Below are positions 51,997 through 60,760 of a DNA stretch of 64,000 bases, one piece after another. This DNA is from Acidobacteria bacterium SCN 69-37. Lineage in GTDB: Bacteria; Acidobacteriota; Vicinamibacteria; Vicinamibacterales; SCN-69-37. Made by a program: the position numbers and the translations under genes. A model generated the notes under the pieces. That model saw nothing but the letters and a program-made list of their open reading frames with translations. It searched no databases and had not been told where the DNA came from. The stretch spans positions 158,359-222,358 of the forward strand of contig MEDJ01000019.1 in assembly GCA_001724025.1 (NCBI GenBank), in the 5' to 3' direction. Every line of letters begins with the position of its first letter. Positions within the stretch are counted from its first letter, which is position 1.

Positions 51997-52773
51997 GTGG
52001 CGCCTGACGACGTTCCGCCCCTGTCTTCCCCGCTGGCCGTGCGATCCCTGCTGGACGCCGTGCAATCCGGTGCCCTGGCGCCGGCCGAGGCCGAGCGCCG
52101 CCTGCGCGAATCGCTCGACACCGAACACCTGGGCTACGCGCGGATCGATCACGCCCGGCGACTTCGTCAGGGATTTCCGGAAGTCATCTACGGCCAGGGC
52201 AAGACCCCGGCGCAGATTGCCGGGATCGCACGGGCGATTGCGGCGCGTGGCGAGGCGCTGCTCGTCACCCGGACCGACGGGGCATCCTTCGAAGCCGTTG
52301 CGAAAGTCGTACCGGATGCGGTGTTTCACGAACAGGCACGCCTGATCGAGCGACGCCGGCCTGGGCCCGACGGGCACGGGGTCATTCTGGTGGCAGCGGC
52401 CGGTACTTCTGACCTGCCCGTGGCCGAAGAAGCGGCGATTTCGGCCGAGGTGATGCACAACCGCGTCGACCGGCTGTACGACGTGGGCGTGGCCGGCCTG
52501 CACCGGCTGCTGGCCGAGCACCAGCGGTTGTCTGCCGCACGGGTCATTATTGTCGTCGCCGGCATGGAAGGTGCGCTGGCCAGCGTGGTCGGGGGGCTGG
52601 TGAGCGTGCCCGTCGTGGCGGTGCCGACGAGCACGGGCTACGGCGCGAGTTTCGGGGGCGTGGCGGCGCTGCTGGCGATGCTCAACTCCTGCGCGAGCGG
52701 CGTATCCGTGGTCAACATCGACAACGGTTTCGGCGCCGCGGCGAGCGCGAGCGCGATCAATCACCTCGCGTAG
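51997..52773 (+). CDS. larB: LarB: pyridinium-3,5-biscarboxylic acid mononucleotide synthase
   Basis: This 258-residue protein resembles PurE-type AIR carboxylases in its C-terminal half (GVILVAAAGTSDLPVAEEA, VVAGMEGALASVVGGLV, VPTSTGYGASFGG). It has the LarB N-terminus LGYARIDHARRLRQGFPEV and VIYGQGKTPAQI. LarB starts synthesis of the nickel-pincer cofactor of lactate racemase from nicotinate mononucleotide. The partner genes larC and larE are not in the window. The start is a GTG at 51997, close to the divergent GT2 promoter. Confidence 0.92.
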   Translation: MAPDDVPPLSSPLAVRSLLDAVQSGALAPAEAERRLRESLDTEHLGYARIDHARRLRQGFPEVIYGQGKTPAQIAGIARAIAARGEALLVTRTDGASFEAVAKVVPDAVFHEQARLIERRRPGPDGHGVILVAAAGTSDLPVAEEAAISAEVMHNRVDRLYDVGVAGLHRLLAEHQRLSAARVIIVVAGMEGALASVVGGLVSVPVVAVPTSTGYGASFGGVAALLAMLNSCASGVSVVNIDNGFGAAASASAINHLA

Positions 52774-52809
52774 GCGGCGGGCCGCGCGGCGGCACGGCGG
52801 CGGGCGGCC

Positions 52810-52880
52810 GTGGCAACCGGAGCCCCGAGGCTTCAGCCTCGGGGAATGCCCCTGGGGCTGAAGCCCCAGGGCTCCGAGCG
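52810..52880. repeat. GGCTTCAGCC hairpin repeat, unit 1
   Basis: The unit reads CAACCGGAGCCCCGAGGCT, TCAGCCTCGGGGAATGCCCC, TGGGGCTGAAGCCCCAGGGC, TCCGAGCGG. GGAGCCC pairs with GGGCTCC, and GGCTTCAGCC with GGCTGAAGCC, so the whole unit folds into a long compound hairpin. A near-identical unit lies 112 bases downstream. Confidence 0.8.
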
Positions 52881-52921
52881 GCGCGGACCCAGGGCCGCAG
52901 GCGGCACGGCAGCGGGTGGCC

Positions 52922-52992
52922 GCGGCAACCGGAGCCCCGAGGCTTCAGCCTCGGGGGAATGCCCCCTGGGGCTGAAGCCCCAAGGCTCCGAC
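52922..52992. repeat. GGCTTCAGCC hairpin repeat, unit 2
   Basis: A second copy of the preceding repeat with a few substitutions (an extra G and C in the spacer; CAAGG for CAGGG). The 40 bases between units are a G/C-rich string. The pair lies between larB and mutS2, which run in the same direction; no gene is seen in 52774-53085. Confidence 0.8.
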
Positions 52993-53085
52993 CGGGGCGG
53001 CGCGGCGGCGGGCGGCACGGCGGGCCGCCCGGGCGGGGTCCGTGCGATAATGGAAGGCTCGCCCGTCGCAACGGCGGGATCCCTC

Positions 53086-55536
53086 ATGCAGGCTGCTGCG
53101 CTTCGTGCGCTGGAATTCGATCGTGTCCGCGAACTCGTGGCGTCCCGGGCGCTCACGTCGCTGGCGCGGGCCCGGCTGCTCGCCCTCGAGCCGCACCCGG
53201 CCGCGGCAGACGTGCGCGCGGCGCTCGACCTGACCCTCGAGGCCGTGGCGTTCGAACAGCACGGCGGTTCGCTCGATATCCACGCCCCCGATGATCTCGA
53301 CACGTCGCTGGCGGTGCTCCAGATCGACGGCCAGCCGCTCGAACCGCTGGCCCTGCTGGGCCTGGCGCGCCTGCTCGAGTCGGTCGACCGCGTGGCAGCC
53401 GCCGCCTCCAGACGTGCGGGATCGGCCCTCGCCGGGATCGCGGACGGCGCCGCCACCTTCACCGACGAGACCGCCGCCGTCACGCGCGCGATCGAACCGA
53501 CGGGCGATATCAGCGACAGGGCCAGCGGCGCGCTTCGCGACATCCGCACGGCCCTGCGCCAGCAGCGCGGGCGCCTGCGCACGGCGCTCGATCAGCTCGC
53601 CCGTCACCGCGACCACGCGAAGTACCTGCAGGATCAGATCGTCACGGATCGCAACGGCCGCTACGTGCTGGTCGTGCGTGCCGAGCACCGCGATGCAATT
53701 CCGGGGCTCGTGCACGGCAGTTCGACGAGCGGCGCCAGCCTCTACCTCGAGCCGCTTGCGACCGTGGCGCTCAACAACGAAGTCGTCGCCCTGGTCGAGC
53801 GCGAGAAGGCGGAGATTCACCGGATCCTCTGCGCGCTGACCGACGCCTTCCGCGCGCGCGGCGGCGACCTGGACGCCACGATCGAGGCCGCGGTCCAGTT
53901 CGACGTGCTCCGCGCGAAGGTCGATCTGGCGCGGCGCGTCGACGGCATCGCCCCCGCGCTGACGACCGACAACCGGCTGGAGTTCCTCGGCGCGCGCCAC
54001 CCGCTGCTGATCCCGGCGGTTCGCGACCTGGCCGGCCGCGACGACCGCGCTGGCGTCCACCCCGTGGCCTCCGACCTGACGCTGGCGCCCCCGGCCGGCG
54101 CGCTCGTCATCTCGGGTCCGAACACCGGCGGCAAGACCGTGGCGCTGAAGGCGTTCGGCCTGCTCGCGCTGATGGCGCAGTCGGGCCTGCTGATTCCCGC
54201 CGAGGCCGGCAGCCGCTTCACGCCGTTCCGCACGGTGTTCGCCGACATCGGCGATGCGCAGTCGATTGCCGCCAGTCTCAGCACGTTCTCGGCACACGTG
54301 GCGCGGCTGGTCCACGTGGAGCGCACGCTCGCGCTGCCCGCGCTCGTCCTGCTCGACGAAGTGGGCAGCGGTACCGATCCGCTCGAGGGCGGCGCACTCG
54401 GGGCCGCGATCATCGATCACTTCCGTCGTCGCGGGGCGCTCGTCGTCGCCACGACGCACGACGACGCGATCAAGTCGTACGCGGCCACGACCGACGGCGT
54501 CGTCACCGCGGGATTCGGGTTTCACCCGGAGACCTATGCGCCGACGTACCGGCTGCTCTACGGCTCCCCGGGCCGCAGCCTGGCGCTCGAAATCGCCGAG
54601 CGCCTCGGCATGCCGGCCGGCGTGATTGCCGACGCGCGCAGCCGGCTGTCCGGTCGCGAGTCGCTGCTGGCCGCGCACCTGGCGCAACTCGATCACGCGA
54701 TGGCGACCGTGGCGATCGAACGCGAGCAGGTGGCCGAGGCCCGTGCGGCCTCGGCCGCCGATCGCCAGCGCCTGTTCGAGAAGGAGGCCCGCCTGGTCGA
54801 ACGCGAGGCGGTGCTCAGGCGCCGCCTCGACGATCGGGTGAACGAGAAGCTGCGCGAAGCGCGGACCGAGGTCGACCGCATCGTCGGCACGCTCCGCGAG
54901 CGTGCCGACGTGCTGGCGCGCGACGCCGAGCAGCGCGCGGCGCGCGGCGCCACGCTGTCGACGGGCGACGTCGGCGCGCTGCGCGCCGAGGCGCGCGGCG
55001 CGCTCGGGGCCGTCGCCGCCGCGTTGTCGGCCGACGCTCCGGCCGACGACGCGGCGCTGACGACGCCGCCCGCGGTGGGCGACGCCGTGTTCGTCGCCAG
55101 CCTGAACGCCGAGGGCGTGGTGCGCGGCGTGTCGGGGAAACAGATCGATGTCGACGTCCGGGGCAAGCGCCTGCGCACACGGCTGGCGGATCTGCGGCGT
55201 CGCGCGCCGGGCGAGGCCCGGGCGGACCGGCGCGAGGCGCGCCGGTCCGGCCCGGCGCACATCCAGGTCGCGGCGGCCGCGCAGGCCGGCGCGACGCGCG
55301 ATCTCGTCCTCGTCGGCCAGACCGTCGATCAGGCCCTCGATCGCGCCGGCAAGTTCCTCGACGACGCCCTGCTGGCCGACGAACGACGGCTGCGCGTGGT
55401 GCACGGTCACGGCACCGGACGCCTGCGCGACGCCCTGACCGCGTTCTTCCGGGACCATCCGCTCGTGGCGAAGGTCTCGGCCGCGGCCGATAACGAAGGG
55501 GGCCGCGGGGCCACCATCGTCGAGTTGAAGGACTGA
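53086..55536 (+). CDS. mutS2: Endonuclease MutS2
   Basis: This 816-residue MutS-family ATPase suppresses recombination or rescues collided ribosomes, depending on species. It starts with ALRALEFDRVRELVASRAL, as in the family. The ATPase has Walker A VISGPNTGGKTVALKAFGLL, Walker B LVLLDEVGSGTDPLEG and the signature SLSTFSAHVARL. The C-terminal Smr nuclease domain has LRVVHGHGTGRLRDAL. The frame also contains an ATG at 53050, but a GATAAT box (53046-53051) overlaps it, so the ATG at 53086 is preferred. dnaG follows after 3 bases. Confidence 0.94.
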   Translation: MQAAALRALEFDRVRELVASRALTSLARARLLALEPHPAAADVRAALDLTLEAVAFEQHGGSLDIHAPDDLDTSLAVLQIDGQPLEPLALLGLARLLESVDRVAAAASRRAGSALAGIADGAATFTDETAAVTRAIEPTGDISDRASGALRDIRTALRQQRGRLRTALDQLARHRDHAKYLQDQIVTDRNGRYVLVVRAEHRDAIPGLVHGSSTSGASLYLEPLATVALNNEVVALVEREKAEIHRILCALTDAFRARGGDLDATIEAAVQFDVLRAKVDLARRVDGIAPALTTDNRLEFLGARHPLLIPAVRDLAGRDDRAGVHPVASDLTLAPPAGALVISGPNTGGKTVALKAFGLLALMAQSGLLIPAEAGSRFTPFRTVFADIGDAQSIAASLSTFSAHVARLVHVERTLALPALVLLDEVGSGTDPLEGGALGAAIIDHFRRRGALVVATTHDDAIKSYAATTDGVVTAGFGFHPETYAPTYRLLYGSPGRSLALEIAERLGMPAGVIADARSRLSGRESLLAAHLAQLDHAMATVAIEREQVAEARAASAADRQRLFEKEARLVEREAVLRRRLDDRVNEKLREARTEVDRIVGTLRERADVLARDAEQRAARGATLSTGDVGALRAEARGALGAVAAALSADAPADDAALTTPPAVGDAVFVASLNAEGVVRGVSGKQIDVDVRGKRLRTRLADLRRRAPGEARADRREARRSGPAHIQVAAAAQAGATRDLVLVGQTVDQALDRAGKFLDDALLADERRLRVVHGHGTGRLRDALTAFFRDHPLVAKVSAAADNEGGRGATIVELKD

Positions 55537-55539
55537 CGC

Positions 55540-57315
55540 ATGGCGCTGTTCCCGCAGTCGTTCATCGATGACCTGCGTGCGCAGGTCGACCTCGTGGCGC
55601 TGATCAACGAGGTGGTGCCGCTCCGGAAAATGGGCGCGGCGTGGAAGGGGCTCTGCCCGTTCCACCAGGAGCGGACGCCCTCGTTCAACGTGAACCCGGA
55701 CAAGGGCATCTTCAAGTGTTTCGGCTGCGGGAAGGGAGGCGACGTCTTCAAGTTCATCGAGCTGCAGCACAACGTCCCGTTCCCCGAAGCCGTCCGGATG
55801 GTGGCCACGCGCGTCGGCATGCCGGTGCCGGAGACCGGCGGCACGCCCGAGGACCGCGAGGCGGCCACCGAACGGGAGTCGCTGCTCCGCCTGCACGAGG
55901 ACGCGGCCGCCTTCTTCCGGGCCCAGCTGGCGGGCCCGGCCGGCGCGCGGGCGCGACGGGAGCTGGAATCACGGGGCCTGACGCCCGAAACCGTGCAGAC
56001 GTTCGGTTACGGGTTCGCCCCGGCCGGGGGGCGGGAGACGCTCGCGGCGCTGCTCGCCGACAGGCACGTCCCGGTCCCCCTGCAACTTCGCAGCGGTCTC
56101 GTCGTCCAAAGAGAGGATGGGCGGATCGTCGACCGTTTTCGTAACCGCCTGATGATCCCGATTGCCCGCGACACGGGCGCCATCGTGGCCTTCGGCGGCC
56201 GGGCGCTCGAGGAGGGGCAGGTGCCGAAGTACCTGAACTCGCCGGAAACGCCCATTTATTCCAAGGGGCGGATGCTCTACGGCCTGGATATCACCAGGGC
56301 GGCGGTGCGGAAGGCGAACTACTGCGTGCTCGTCGAGGGCTATTTCGACCTGGCGCAGGTCTGGCAGGCAGGCCTCCAGTCGGTGGCGGCGCTCTGCGGC
56401 ACGGCACTGACGCCGGCCCAGGTCCGCACGCTGAAGCGCTTCACGACCAAGATCGTGCTCAGCCTGGATCCGGATACTGCGGGGCAGGGTGCGGCGGCGC
56501 GGTCGTCGGAACTTCTGGTCGCTGAAGGGTGTCAAGTAAATGTGGCGCTGCTGCCGGAGGGGTCGGATCCTGATACCTTTATTCGCCGTTCCGGTGCGCA
56601 GGCGTACCGGGAGCGGCTGACCGGATCGCGCCCGTATCTGGATTTCCTGCTCGACAGGGCCAGTGCGGGCAAGGACCTGAACCGGCCGGATCACCGGCGT
56701 GCCTTCCTGAACCAGATGCTGGTCGTGGCAGCGACGATTCCGGACGCCGCCCTGCGCGATCAGTTCGCGGACCGGCTGGCCGTGAAGGCGCGCATCACCG
56801 AGTCGGTGGTACGCGACGAGATTCGCCGGACGGCGGCGCAGCGGCGGACGGAGGCCCCGGCCGTGGCGGTGGCGGCCGTCTCGCGGCTGCGGCCCGACGA
56901 GCAGGGGCTGCTCTGGACGCTGGCGCACCGACCCGTGGAAGGGATCGCGGCGGTCGGCCAGATCGAGCCGGAGGATCTGGAGGGGCTGCTGTCGGCCCCG
57001 ATTCTGCAGCTGGCGGCATCGCTCGTGGATCTGCCGCCGGATCTCATCCCCGAACTGCTGCGCGAGCGGCTGGGCGAGGGAGAACGGGCCCTGTTCGAGC
57101 GGGCCGCGCGGGCCGAGGCGCCATCGGCGCCCGCCCCCGACTGCGTGCACGCGCTGCGGCGCGAGCGCGTGAAACGCGAGAGTGCGCACGTCCAGCGCGA
57201 AATCGACCGGCTCCAGCAGGAGGCCCGGGTAGACGACGAGACGTTGACGGTGCTGTTCAGACGCAAGGATGAACTGGCCCGGCGGCTGGAAGATCTGATT
57301 GTGGGGAACGTGTGA
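55540..57315 (+). CDS. dnaG: DNA primase
   Basis: This 591-residue enzyme makes RNA primers for replication. The N-terminal zinc motif is [11 protein letters not shown] followed by [16 protein letters not shown]. The catalytic core has [17 protein letters not shown] and the Toprim elements [14 protein letters not shown] and [14 protein letters not shown], where the usual DGD reads DPD, a known family variant. A helicase-interaction domain follows. It is in the conserved dnaG-rpoD order, its stop overlapping the first rpoD start candidate. Confidence 0.95.
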   Translation: MALFPQSFIDDLRAQVDLVALINEVVPLRKMGAAWKGLCPFHQERTPSFNVNPDKGIFKCFGCGKGGDVFKFIELQHNVPFPEAVRMVATRVGMPVPETGGTPEDREAATERESLLRLHEDAAAFFRAQLAGPAGARARRELESRGLTPETVQTFGYGFAPAGGRETLAALLADRHVPVPLQLRSGLVVQREDGRIVDRFRNRLMIPIARDTGAIVAFGGRALEEGQVPKYLNSPETPIYSKGRMLYGLDITRAAVRKANYCVLVEGYFDLAQVWQAGLQSVAALCGTALTPAQVRTLKRFTTKIVLSLDPDTAGQGAAARSSELLVAEGCQVNVALLPEGSDPDTFIRRSGAQAYRERLTGSRPYLDFLLDRASAGKDLNRPDHRRAFLNQMLVVAATIPDAALRDQFADRLAVKARITESVVRDEIRRTAAQRRTEAPAVAVAAVSRLRPDEQGLLWTLAHRPVEGIAAVGQIEPEDLEGLLSAPILQLAASLVDLPPDLIPELLRERLGEGERALFERAARAEAPSAPAPDCVHALRRERVKRESAHVQREIDRLQQEARVDDETLTVLFRRKDELARRLEDLIVGNV

Positions 57316-59009
57316 AGGAGAACACCTTGTCCATCGAAGAAAAGTACGACGAGATCCGGCAGCTCATCACCATCGGCAAGGAGAAGGGCTATCTCCTGTA
57401 CGAAGAGGTGAACGAACTGCTCCCGGCCGACATCACGTCGTCCGAAGAGCTCGACGATCTCTTCAGCACGTTCGGCAGCGCGGGCATCGAGGTCGTCGAC
57501 TCCGAGAAGGCGTACCGCGACGATCACCGGCAGGGCGAGGGCGGCGAAGAAGGCGAGCTCGACTTGACGCCCGGCGCGCTCGACAAGACGAACGATCCGG
57601 TCCGCATGTACCTGCGCGAGATGGGCACGGTCCCGCTGCTGACGCGCGAGGGCGAGGTGGCCATCGCGAAGCGCATCGAGCAGGGCAAGCTCGCGGTCAT
57701 CAAGTCGATCTCGCGCACGCCCAAGGTGACGCACGAGGTCATCGAGATGGGCGAGCAGCTCAAGCGCGGCGAGCGCACGGTGCGCGAGCTGGTGGTCTTC
57801 AACGAAGAGGAGATCACCGACGAGAAGATTGCCGCCCGTCAGCGCGAGCTGCTGAAGCAGATCGACAAGGTGCGGCTGCAGCTCGACGCGGTGAAGAAGC
57901 TCGAGGAGAAGCTCGGCGCGATCGCGAAGTCCGAGAAAAAGAAGTACCGCAAGGCGCGCTGGAAGGTGCTGCGTGCGCGCGTGGACCTGTCGCGCCTGAT
58001 CCGGAAGATCGAGTTCACCGAGATGGTCAAGCGCCGCCTGATCGACGGCATGAAGACCGCGGTCGAGGACATCCAGGCACGGCAGCGCGAGATCCGGATC
58101 ATCGACCAGAAGCTCGAGCCGAAGGGCAAGAAGAAGATCCGCGAGGAAGAGAAGAAGCTCCTGCTCAAGCACAAGGACGAGTTCCGCAAGGAAATCAAGG
58201 CCATGGCCTTGAAGCTCGAGCAGCCGGTCGAGGAGCTGACGCAGACGCTGCACACGATCCTCGAGGGCGAAGCGCAGGCCGAGCAGGCCAAGAAGGAACT
58301 GGTCGAGGCGAACCTGCGGCTGGTCGTGTCGATCGCGAAGAAATACACGAACCGCGGCCTGCAGTTCCTCGACCTGATCCAGGAAGGCAACATCGGCCTG
58401 ATGAAGGCGGTCGACAAGTTCGAGTACCGCCGCGGCTACAAGTTCTCGACGTACGCCACGTGGTGGATCCGCCAGGCCATCACGCGCGCGATTGCCGACC
58501 AGGCGCGGACCATCCGCATCCCGGTCCACATGATCGAGACGATCAACAAGCTGATCCGCACGTCGCGGGCGCTCGTGCAGGAGCTGGGCCGCGAGCCGAC
58601 GTCGGAGGAGATCGCGCAGCGGATGGACATCCCGGTGTCGAAGGTCCGCAAGGTGTTGAAGATCGCGCAGGAGCCGATCTCGCTCGAGACGCCGATCGGC
58701 GAGGAAGAAGATTCGCATCTTGGCGACTTCATCCCGGACACCAACGTGATCTCGCCGTCGGAAGCCGTCATCAACCTGAACCTGAAGGAACAGACGGACA
58801 ACGTGTTGAAGACGCTGACGCCGCGCGAGGAACGCGTCATCAAGATGCGCTTCGGCGTGGGCGAGGGGTCCGAGCACACGCTCGAAGAAGTCGGCCAGAG
58901 CTTCGCGGTGACGCGCGAGCGCATCCGGCAGATCGAGGCCAAGGCGCTCCGCAAGCTGCGCCACCCGTCGCGCAGCCGACGCCTCAAGCCGTTTCTCGAA
59001 GGCCGCTGA
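57312..59009 (+). CDS. rpoD: RNA polymerase primary sigma factor (sigma70)
   Basis: This 565-residue factor has region 1.1 ([20 protein letters not shown]), region 1.2 ([20 protein letters not shown]), a non-conserved acidic/basic spacer, region 2 with [20 protein letters not shown] and [20 protein letters not shown], and region 3. Region 4 has [20 protein letters not shown]. Two starts compete. GTG 57312 overlaps the dnaG stop (GTGA). TTG 57327, five codons later, is preceded at 6 bases by a perfect AAGGAG. The latter may be the real one. Confidence 0.96.
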   Translation: MKENTLSIEEKYDEIRQLITIGKEKGYLLYEEVNELLPADITSSEELDDLFSTFGSAGIEVVDSEKAYRDDHRQGEGGEEGELDLTPGALDKTNDPVRMYLREMGTVPLLTREGEVAIAKRIEQGKLAVIKSISRTPKVTHEVIEMGEQLKRGERTVRELVVFNEEEITDEKIAARQRELLKQIDKVRLQLDAVKKLEEKLGAIAKSEKKKYRKARWKVLRARVDLSRLIRKIEFTEMVKRRLIDGMKTAVEDIQARQREIRIIDQKLEPKGKKKIREEEKKLLLKHKDEFRKEIKAMALKLEQPVEELTQTLHTILEGEAQAEQAKKELVEANLRLVVSIAKKYTNRGLQFLDLIQEGNIGLMKAVDKFEYRRGYKFSTYATWWIRQAITRAIADQARTIRIPVHMIETINKLIRTSRALVQELGREPTSEEIAQRMDIPVSKVRKVLKIAQEPISLETPIGEEEDSHLGDFIPDTNVISPSEAVINLNLKEQTDNVLKTLTPREERVIKMRFGVGEGSEHTLEEVGQSFAVTRERIRQIEAKALRKLRHPSRSRRLKPFLEGR

Positions 59010-59016
59010 AGCGGCC
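59001..59016 (+). terminator. Hairpin over the rpoD stop codon
   Basis: GGCCGC-TGAA-GCGGCC is a perfect 6-bp stem with a tetraloop that includes the TGA stop. No U-tract follows, so it may be Rho-assisted or merely structural. Confidence 0.35.
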
Positions 59017-59025
59017 TGCGAGGAC

Positions 59026-59188
59026 GGAAGTTAGAAGTGTGACGTTAGAAGTCAGAAGTGCGGGAAAGTTTGAACTGTGAACTGAGAAGTCAGAAGTTGG
59101 AAGCTGACGGCATCGTCGTGCTAGTTTCTAACTTCCAACTTCGAAGTTCTCAGTTGAGTGAACTTCTGACTTCTAACTTCTAACTTGA
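59026..59188. repeat. TTAGAAG-type heptamer repeats in inverted arrangement
   Basis: The left arm (59026-59104) is built from 7-base words such as GTTAGAA, GTCAGAA, GTTGGAA and GAACTGA. The right arm (59125-59188) carries the complementary words TTCTAAC, TTCCAAC, TTCTGAC and TTCTCAG. Together they can form a long imperfect stem with a loop near 59105-59124. It is strikingly A/T-rich for this genome. It lies between rpoD and the tRNA. Confidence 0.75.
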
Positions 59189-59204
59189 CCAGCGTCAGTC
59201 CCCC

Positions 59205-59280
59205 GGGCCCCTAGCTCAGCGGTGAGAGCTGCCGGCTCATAACCGGTTGGTCCCAGGTTCGAATCCTGGGGGGCCCACCA
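59205..59280 (+). tRNA. tRNA with CAU anticodon (probably Ile2, otherwise elongator Met)
   Basis: The cloverleaf is complete: acceptor GGGCCCC/GGGGCCC, D arm GCTCAGCGGTGAGAGC, anticodon stem GCCGG/CCGGT with loop CTCATAA (anticodon CAT at 59238-59240), T arm CCAGG-TTCGAAT-CCTGG and an encoded CCA. It lacks the unpaired position 1-72 and the three G-C pairs of initiator tRNA. The C4-G69 and C5-G68 pairs and the CTCATAA...TTGGTC stretch resemble tRNA-Ile2, whose C34 is changed to lysidine by TilS. Confidence 0.9.
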
Positions 59281-59462
59281 GCCTTCGCCAGACGCTCGCT
59301 TCGCCTTGACCTCCGAAGCGTTTGGCGGATGAGGCTCGCGGCTCCGGTTGGCAGGCCGCGTCACAGCAAGCGTTCTGCGAAGGTTGTCCGCCGGGCGCGC
59401 CAGTGCCTCCGGGACTTGCATCGCCCGGCGATTCCTTCTAACGTTCTACTCATCCCCCAACC

Positions 59463-60206
59463 GTGCTACCTGCCCTTGCCACACTGATCGTCGTCCAGGA
59501 TCTCGATACCGCGGCCGAAACCGCCCGGCATCGACTCGCCGGACTGCCGGCACTCCTCCAGCAGCTCGACCGGGATTCGTCCGAGGCAGCCGGCGTCGTC
59601 GAGGCGGCGAAGCAGCAGCTGGCCGCCAACGGCGCGGCCCGCCGGGATCTCGAAACCCAGGCGTCGGCCGTCGAGGCGCGGTTGTCGCGGTTCGAGGATC
59701 ACAAGGCCGCGGTCAAGACGAACCAGGAATTCACCGCCCTGCTCCACGAGATCGAGGTGGCGCGCGGCAGCAAGGACGCGCTCGACGACCAGATTCTCGG
59801 GCTGCTCGAAGACGCGGATGGGATCACGGCGGCCATTGCCGAGGCCGAGCAGACGCTCGCGCGCGTGAAGGCCAAGGGTGAGGCCACGCGGCGGGAGATC
59901 GAGGCGGAGAAGACCACCATCGAGCACGAACTCGCGCGGCTCGGCGGCGAACGGTCGCGCGAACTGGCCGGCCTCGAGGCGCCGCTCGTCGCCCGCTACG
60001 AGCAGATCCTGAAGCAGCGCCGGATGCTCGCGGTGGCGCGCCTCGAACGCGACGTGTGCAGCGGCTGTCACGTGAAACTCCGGCCCGTTGTCGCACAGCA
60101 CGTCCGGCACAACGACGCCATCGTGACGTGCGACAGTTGCCAGCGCATCCTCTATGCGCCGGCCGCCCCCGCGACGGTCGAGACCAGCGACGCGTCGCCG
60201 GCGTAG
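59463..60206 (+). CDS. Coiled-coil protein with C4 zinc ribbon (zf-RING_7/HP0958 type)
   Basis: This 247-residue protein has long heptad-rich helices (about 20-180), then a C-terminal zinc ribbon CSGCHVKLRPVV...CDSCQRILY (cysteines about 200, 203, 223, 226). The KTNQEFTALLHEIEVARGSK segment is highly conserved in the family. In Helicobacter and Chlamydia relatives it acts as an RNA/flagellar or type III secretion chaperone; the role outside those groups is unclear. The start is a GTG at 59463. The next gene, 25 bases on, is another zinc-ribbon protein. Confidence 0.85.
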   Translation: MLPALATLIVVQDLDTAAETARHRLAGLPALLQQLDRDSSEAAGVVEAAKQQLAANGAARRDLETQASAVEARLSRFEDHKAAVKTNQEFTALLHEIEVARGSKDALDDQILGLLEDADGITAAIAEAEQTLARVKAKGEATRREIEAEKTTIEHELARLGGERSRELAGLEAPLVARYEQILKQRRMLAVARLERDVCSGCHVKLRPVVAQHVRHNDAIVTCDSCQRILYAPAAPATVETSDASPA

Positions 60207-60230
60207 CCCGTCCGCAGAGATCGTTTTTCC

Positions 60231-60719
60231 ATGTCCGATCGCAAGTATCGCCAGCGGGGCTATCAGGACTCCCCGGGCCAGGCCCGCCGCGACGACGACC
60301 GTCCGCAGCGGCCGCGACGGCCTCCGGAGCCGCGCGATCCGCGCATCGCCCGCGATCCGCGTGTGCCGAACATGCCGGGATTCCGCGAGGTCGTCCGGTG
60401 CGCGCGGTGCGGCGCCCTGGCGCCGGCGGCCATCGGGCCCGACACGGTGTGCCGCGCGTGCGGCACGGCACTCCACAGCTGCGCCCAGTGCACGTCGTTC
60501 GATCCCGGTGCCGTCTACGAGTGCCGCCAGAAGATTCCGACGCGCATCAGCCCGAAGGATGCGAAGAACACCTGCACGCTCTTCTCGCCGCGCGTACAGG
60601 TCGAGCGCGAAACCGGCTCCACGCCGGCCCCGGCCGCCCGCCCGCCCTCGTCATCGACGCCCCGCCGGGAGCCGATGTCGGGTGCACGCAAGGCCTTCGA
60701 CGATCTGTTCAAGTTCTGA
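60231..60719 (+). CDS. Small cysteine-rich zinc-ribbon protein of unknown function
   Basis: This 162-residue protein has an Arg/Asp/Pro-rich, probably disordered N-terminus (about 1-50). A cysteine-rich core follows with CARC, CRAC, CAQC and two later single cysteines (YECRQKIP and NTCTLF), enough for two zinc sites. The tail ends in a helix GARKAFDDLFKF. The F-D-x-L-F-x-F end resembles a short docking peptide, which is speculative. I do not recognise the family. The spacing suggests co-transcription with the coiled-coil zinc-ribbon gene. Confidence 0.72.
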   Translation: MSDRKYRQRGYQDSPGQARRDDDRPQRPRRPPEPRDPRIARDPRVPNMPGFREVVRCARCGALAPAAIGPDTVCRACGTALHSCAQCTSFDPGAVYECRQKIPTRISPKDAKNTCTLFSPRVQVERETGSTPAPAARPPSSSTPRREPMSGARKAFDDLFKF

Positions 60720-60760
60720 CGGGCGCACCAGCGCCCGCCGCGCTGCGCCCGTCCCGACAC

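Noticed and set aside
59205-59280. Initiator tRNA-fMet
   Set aside because: Position 1-72 is a normal G-C pair and the anticodon stem lacks the three consecutive G-C pairs of initiators.
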